The notes under the pieces were generated by a model. The model was not told the DNA's origin and did no database searches. It worked only from the letters and a program-made list of their open reading frames with translations. From positions 1-59,120 of the IMG/VR virus record IMGVR_UViG_3300023180_000059: DNA of 59,120 bases. One strand, written 5' to 3'. Shown piece by piece: positions 58,416-59,120 of the stretch (its first letter is position 1; each line of letters begins with the position of its first letter). Source of the DNA: a virus. The translations under genes were made by a program, and so were the position numbers.

Positions 58416-59120
58416 ATGGACAGTAAGTTGAGAGAAAGAATCAAGAGACTCCTAAAAAAGCATGGTCTTAAAGGGGTAAACAAACCAAAACGCACACCAA
58501 ACCACCCCACAAAGAAGGGTATGGTGTTGGCTAAAGAAGGCAATAAGGTTCGTATCATACGATTCGGTGATCAGAAGATGGGGCATAATTACTCCGCTGC
58601 CGCTCGTAAATCTTTCAAAGCTCGTCACGGAAAAAACATCAAGAAAGGCAAAATGAGTGCTGCCTATTGGGCAGATAAATTCTTTTGGGCTGGATCAGGA
58701 GGAAGCAAGAAGTCTCCTCCAAAATCACAAAAGGTTAAGAAGTATGAGGACGGCGGTGCTGTGCCTCCTCCAGGACAAGAACTAACCTACCAAGAACTGC
58801 TCGAATTTGTAGTGAAAAAGAAGGGCGGTACTACGGAGCAGTTGGAAGATATGATGAATAGAATCATCTATCACGAGAGTGGTGGCGACCCCACCAAGAA
58901 ACAAACCGGAGGCGGACCGGGTCGAGGTGCTTTCCAATTTGAATCTCAAGAGGGCGCAGGTGGTATCACCGCAGTAAATAGAGCGTACAATATTACCGAG
59001 GGAATAGAGACTACATTCCCTGAACTATCCGATTACGACACCCCTTCATGGGTGAAAGAATCCTACCCACAAAAATCTTTTGATGCTAGTACAATAGACC
59101 TTGAGAAGCAAAAGATTTTT
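58416..59120 (+). CDS. N-terminal part of junction-spanning virion/lytic protein
   Basis: Starts at ATG 58416 and is open to the window end; its true continuation is 1-318, giving about 296 aa. Residues 1-100 are a very basic domain with KKGMVLAKEGNKVRIIRFGD and MSAAYWADKFFWAGSGG, frequent in marine phage virion-associated proteins. After a linker (KKYEDGGAVPPPGQ) comes RIIYHESGGDPTKKQTGGGP, then GRGAFQFE. The E-S-G-G-D-P...G-x-x-Q-F layout resembles transglycosylase-type lysozyme folds with catalytic Glu in HES. The last 6 bases (59115-59120) differ from the left copy and should not be used. Confidence 0.75.
   Translation, partial: MDSKLRERIKRLLKKHGLKGVNKPKRTPNHPTKKGMVLAKEGNKVRIIRFGDQKMGHNYSAAARKSFKARHGKNIKKGKMSAAYWADKFFWAGSGGSKKSPPKSQKVKKYEDGGAVPPPGQELTYQELLEFVVKKKGGTTEQLEDMMNRIIYHESGGDPTKKQTGGGPGRGAFQFESQEGAGGITAVNRAYNITEGIETTFPELSDYDTPSWVKESYPQKSFDASTIDLEKQKIF
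58989..59114. repeat. Terminal direct repeat, right copy
   Basis: Exact copy of bases 1-126; the coding frame runs through it. The sequence after 59114 departs from the left copy by what looks like a single missing T followed by a short end error. Confidence 0.85.

Noticed and set aside
1-59120. Integrase, excisionase or lysogeny repressor
   Set aside because: None recognised. The winged-helix proteins lack neighbours typical of a lysogeny switch and no att-like site next to a tRNA was seen.
1-59120. Contamination by a bacterial chromosome segment
   Set aside because: Gene order, overlaps, absence of bacterial housekeeping genes and the circular overlap all fit one complete phage genome.

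Overview
The window is the essentially complete, circular (or circularly permuted) genome of a tailed bacteriophage. Bases 1-126 recur exactly at 58989-59114, and one gene reads across that junction. The host is most likely a marine member of the Bacteroidota (flavobacterium-like). Many genes are preceded at 2-30 bp by the Bacteroidota -7 promoter box TAnnTTTG, Shine-Dalgarno sites are mostly absent, and several small proteins are of types common in marine phages. The structural set (portal, large terminase, T7 gp12-like nozzle, giant internal virion protein, no tape measure or sheath) points to a podovirus whose morphogenesis resembles crAss-like and Cellulophaga podoviruses. I see no integrase or lysogeny repressor, so a lytic life style is inferred.

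Layout. A leftward arm (41002 down to 27196, - strand) carries DNA metabolism and early genes: a DnaA-domain-IV-like protein, PD-(D/E)XK nucleases, a block of small regulators, a Rad52/ERF-like annealing protein with a RecE-like exonuclease, an SSB-like protein, a C5-cytosine methyltransferase, a PAPS-reductase-like protein, a DUF3310 protein, a primase-helicase, a resolvase-like nuclease and a GIY-YIG nuclease. No DNA polymerase or RNA polymerase is recognisable. The rightward arm starts at 41044 and runs through the window end, across the junction, to 27199. It holds small early genes, a GroES-like co-chaperonin, a methyltransferase, terminase (with a -1 frame break), portal, tail fibres, scaffold, major capsid protein, neck/nozzle proteins, a 3284-aa polyvalent internal protein and a lysis pair (3TM-type holin, DUF5675 protein).

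The most interesting locus is 51578-58056. A 994-aa collagen-like tail fibre, whose lysines inside the Gly-X-Y tracts sit in the Y position (X-K-G), is encoded just upstream of a 745-aa enzyme. That enzyme has a GT4-like glycosyltransferase domain, a GT25 (collagen galactosyltransferase-type) domain and a C-terminal PLOD-type lysyl hydroxylase domain with all its Fe(II)/2-oxoglutarate ligands. This looks like a self-contained phage system for lysine hydroxylation and glycosylation of its own collagen-like fibre, with the glycosyltransferase-then-hydroxylase domain order of animal LH3.

Non-coding regions (35840-36144, 36493-36832, 37517-37813, 38820-39602, 42968-43700) hold hairpins, paired conserved leaders, palindromic repeats and candidate small RNAs. 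All functional calls were made by reading the sequence, without database searches.
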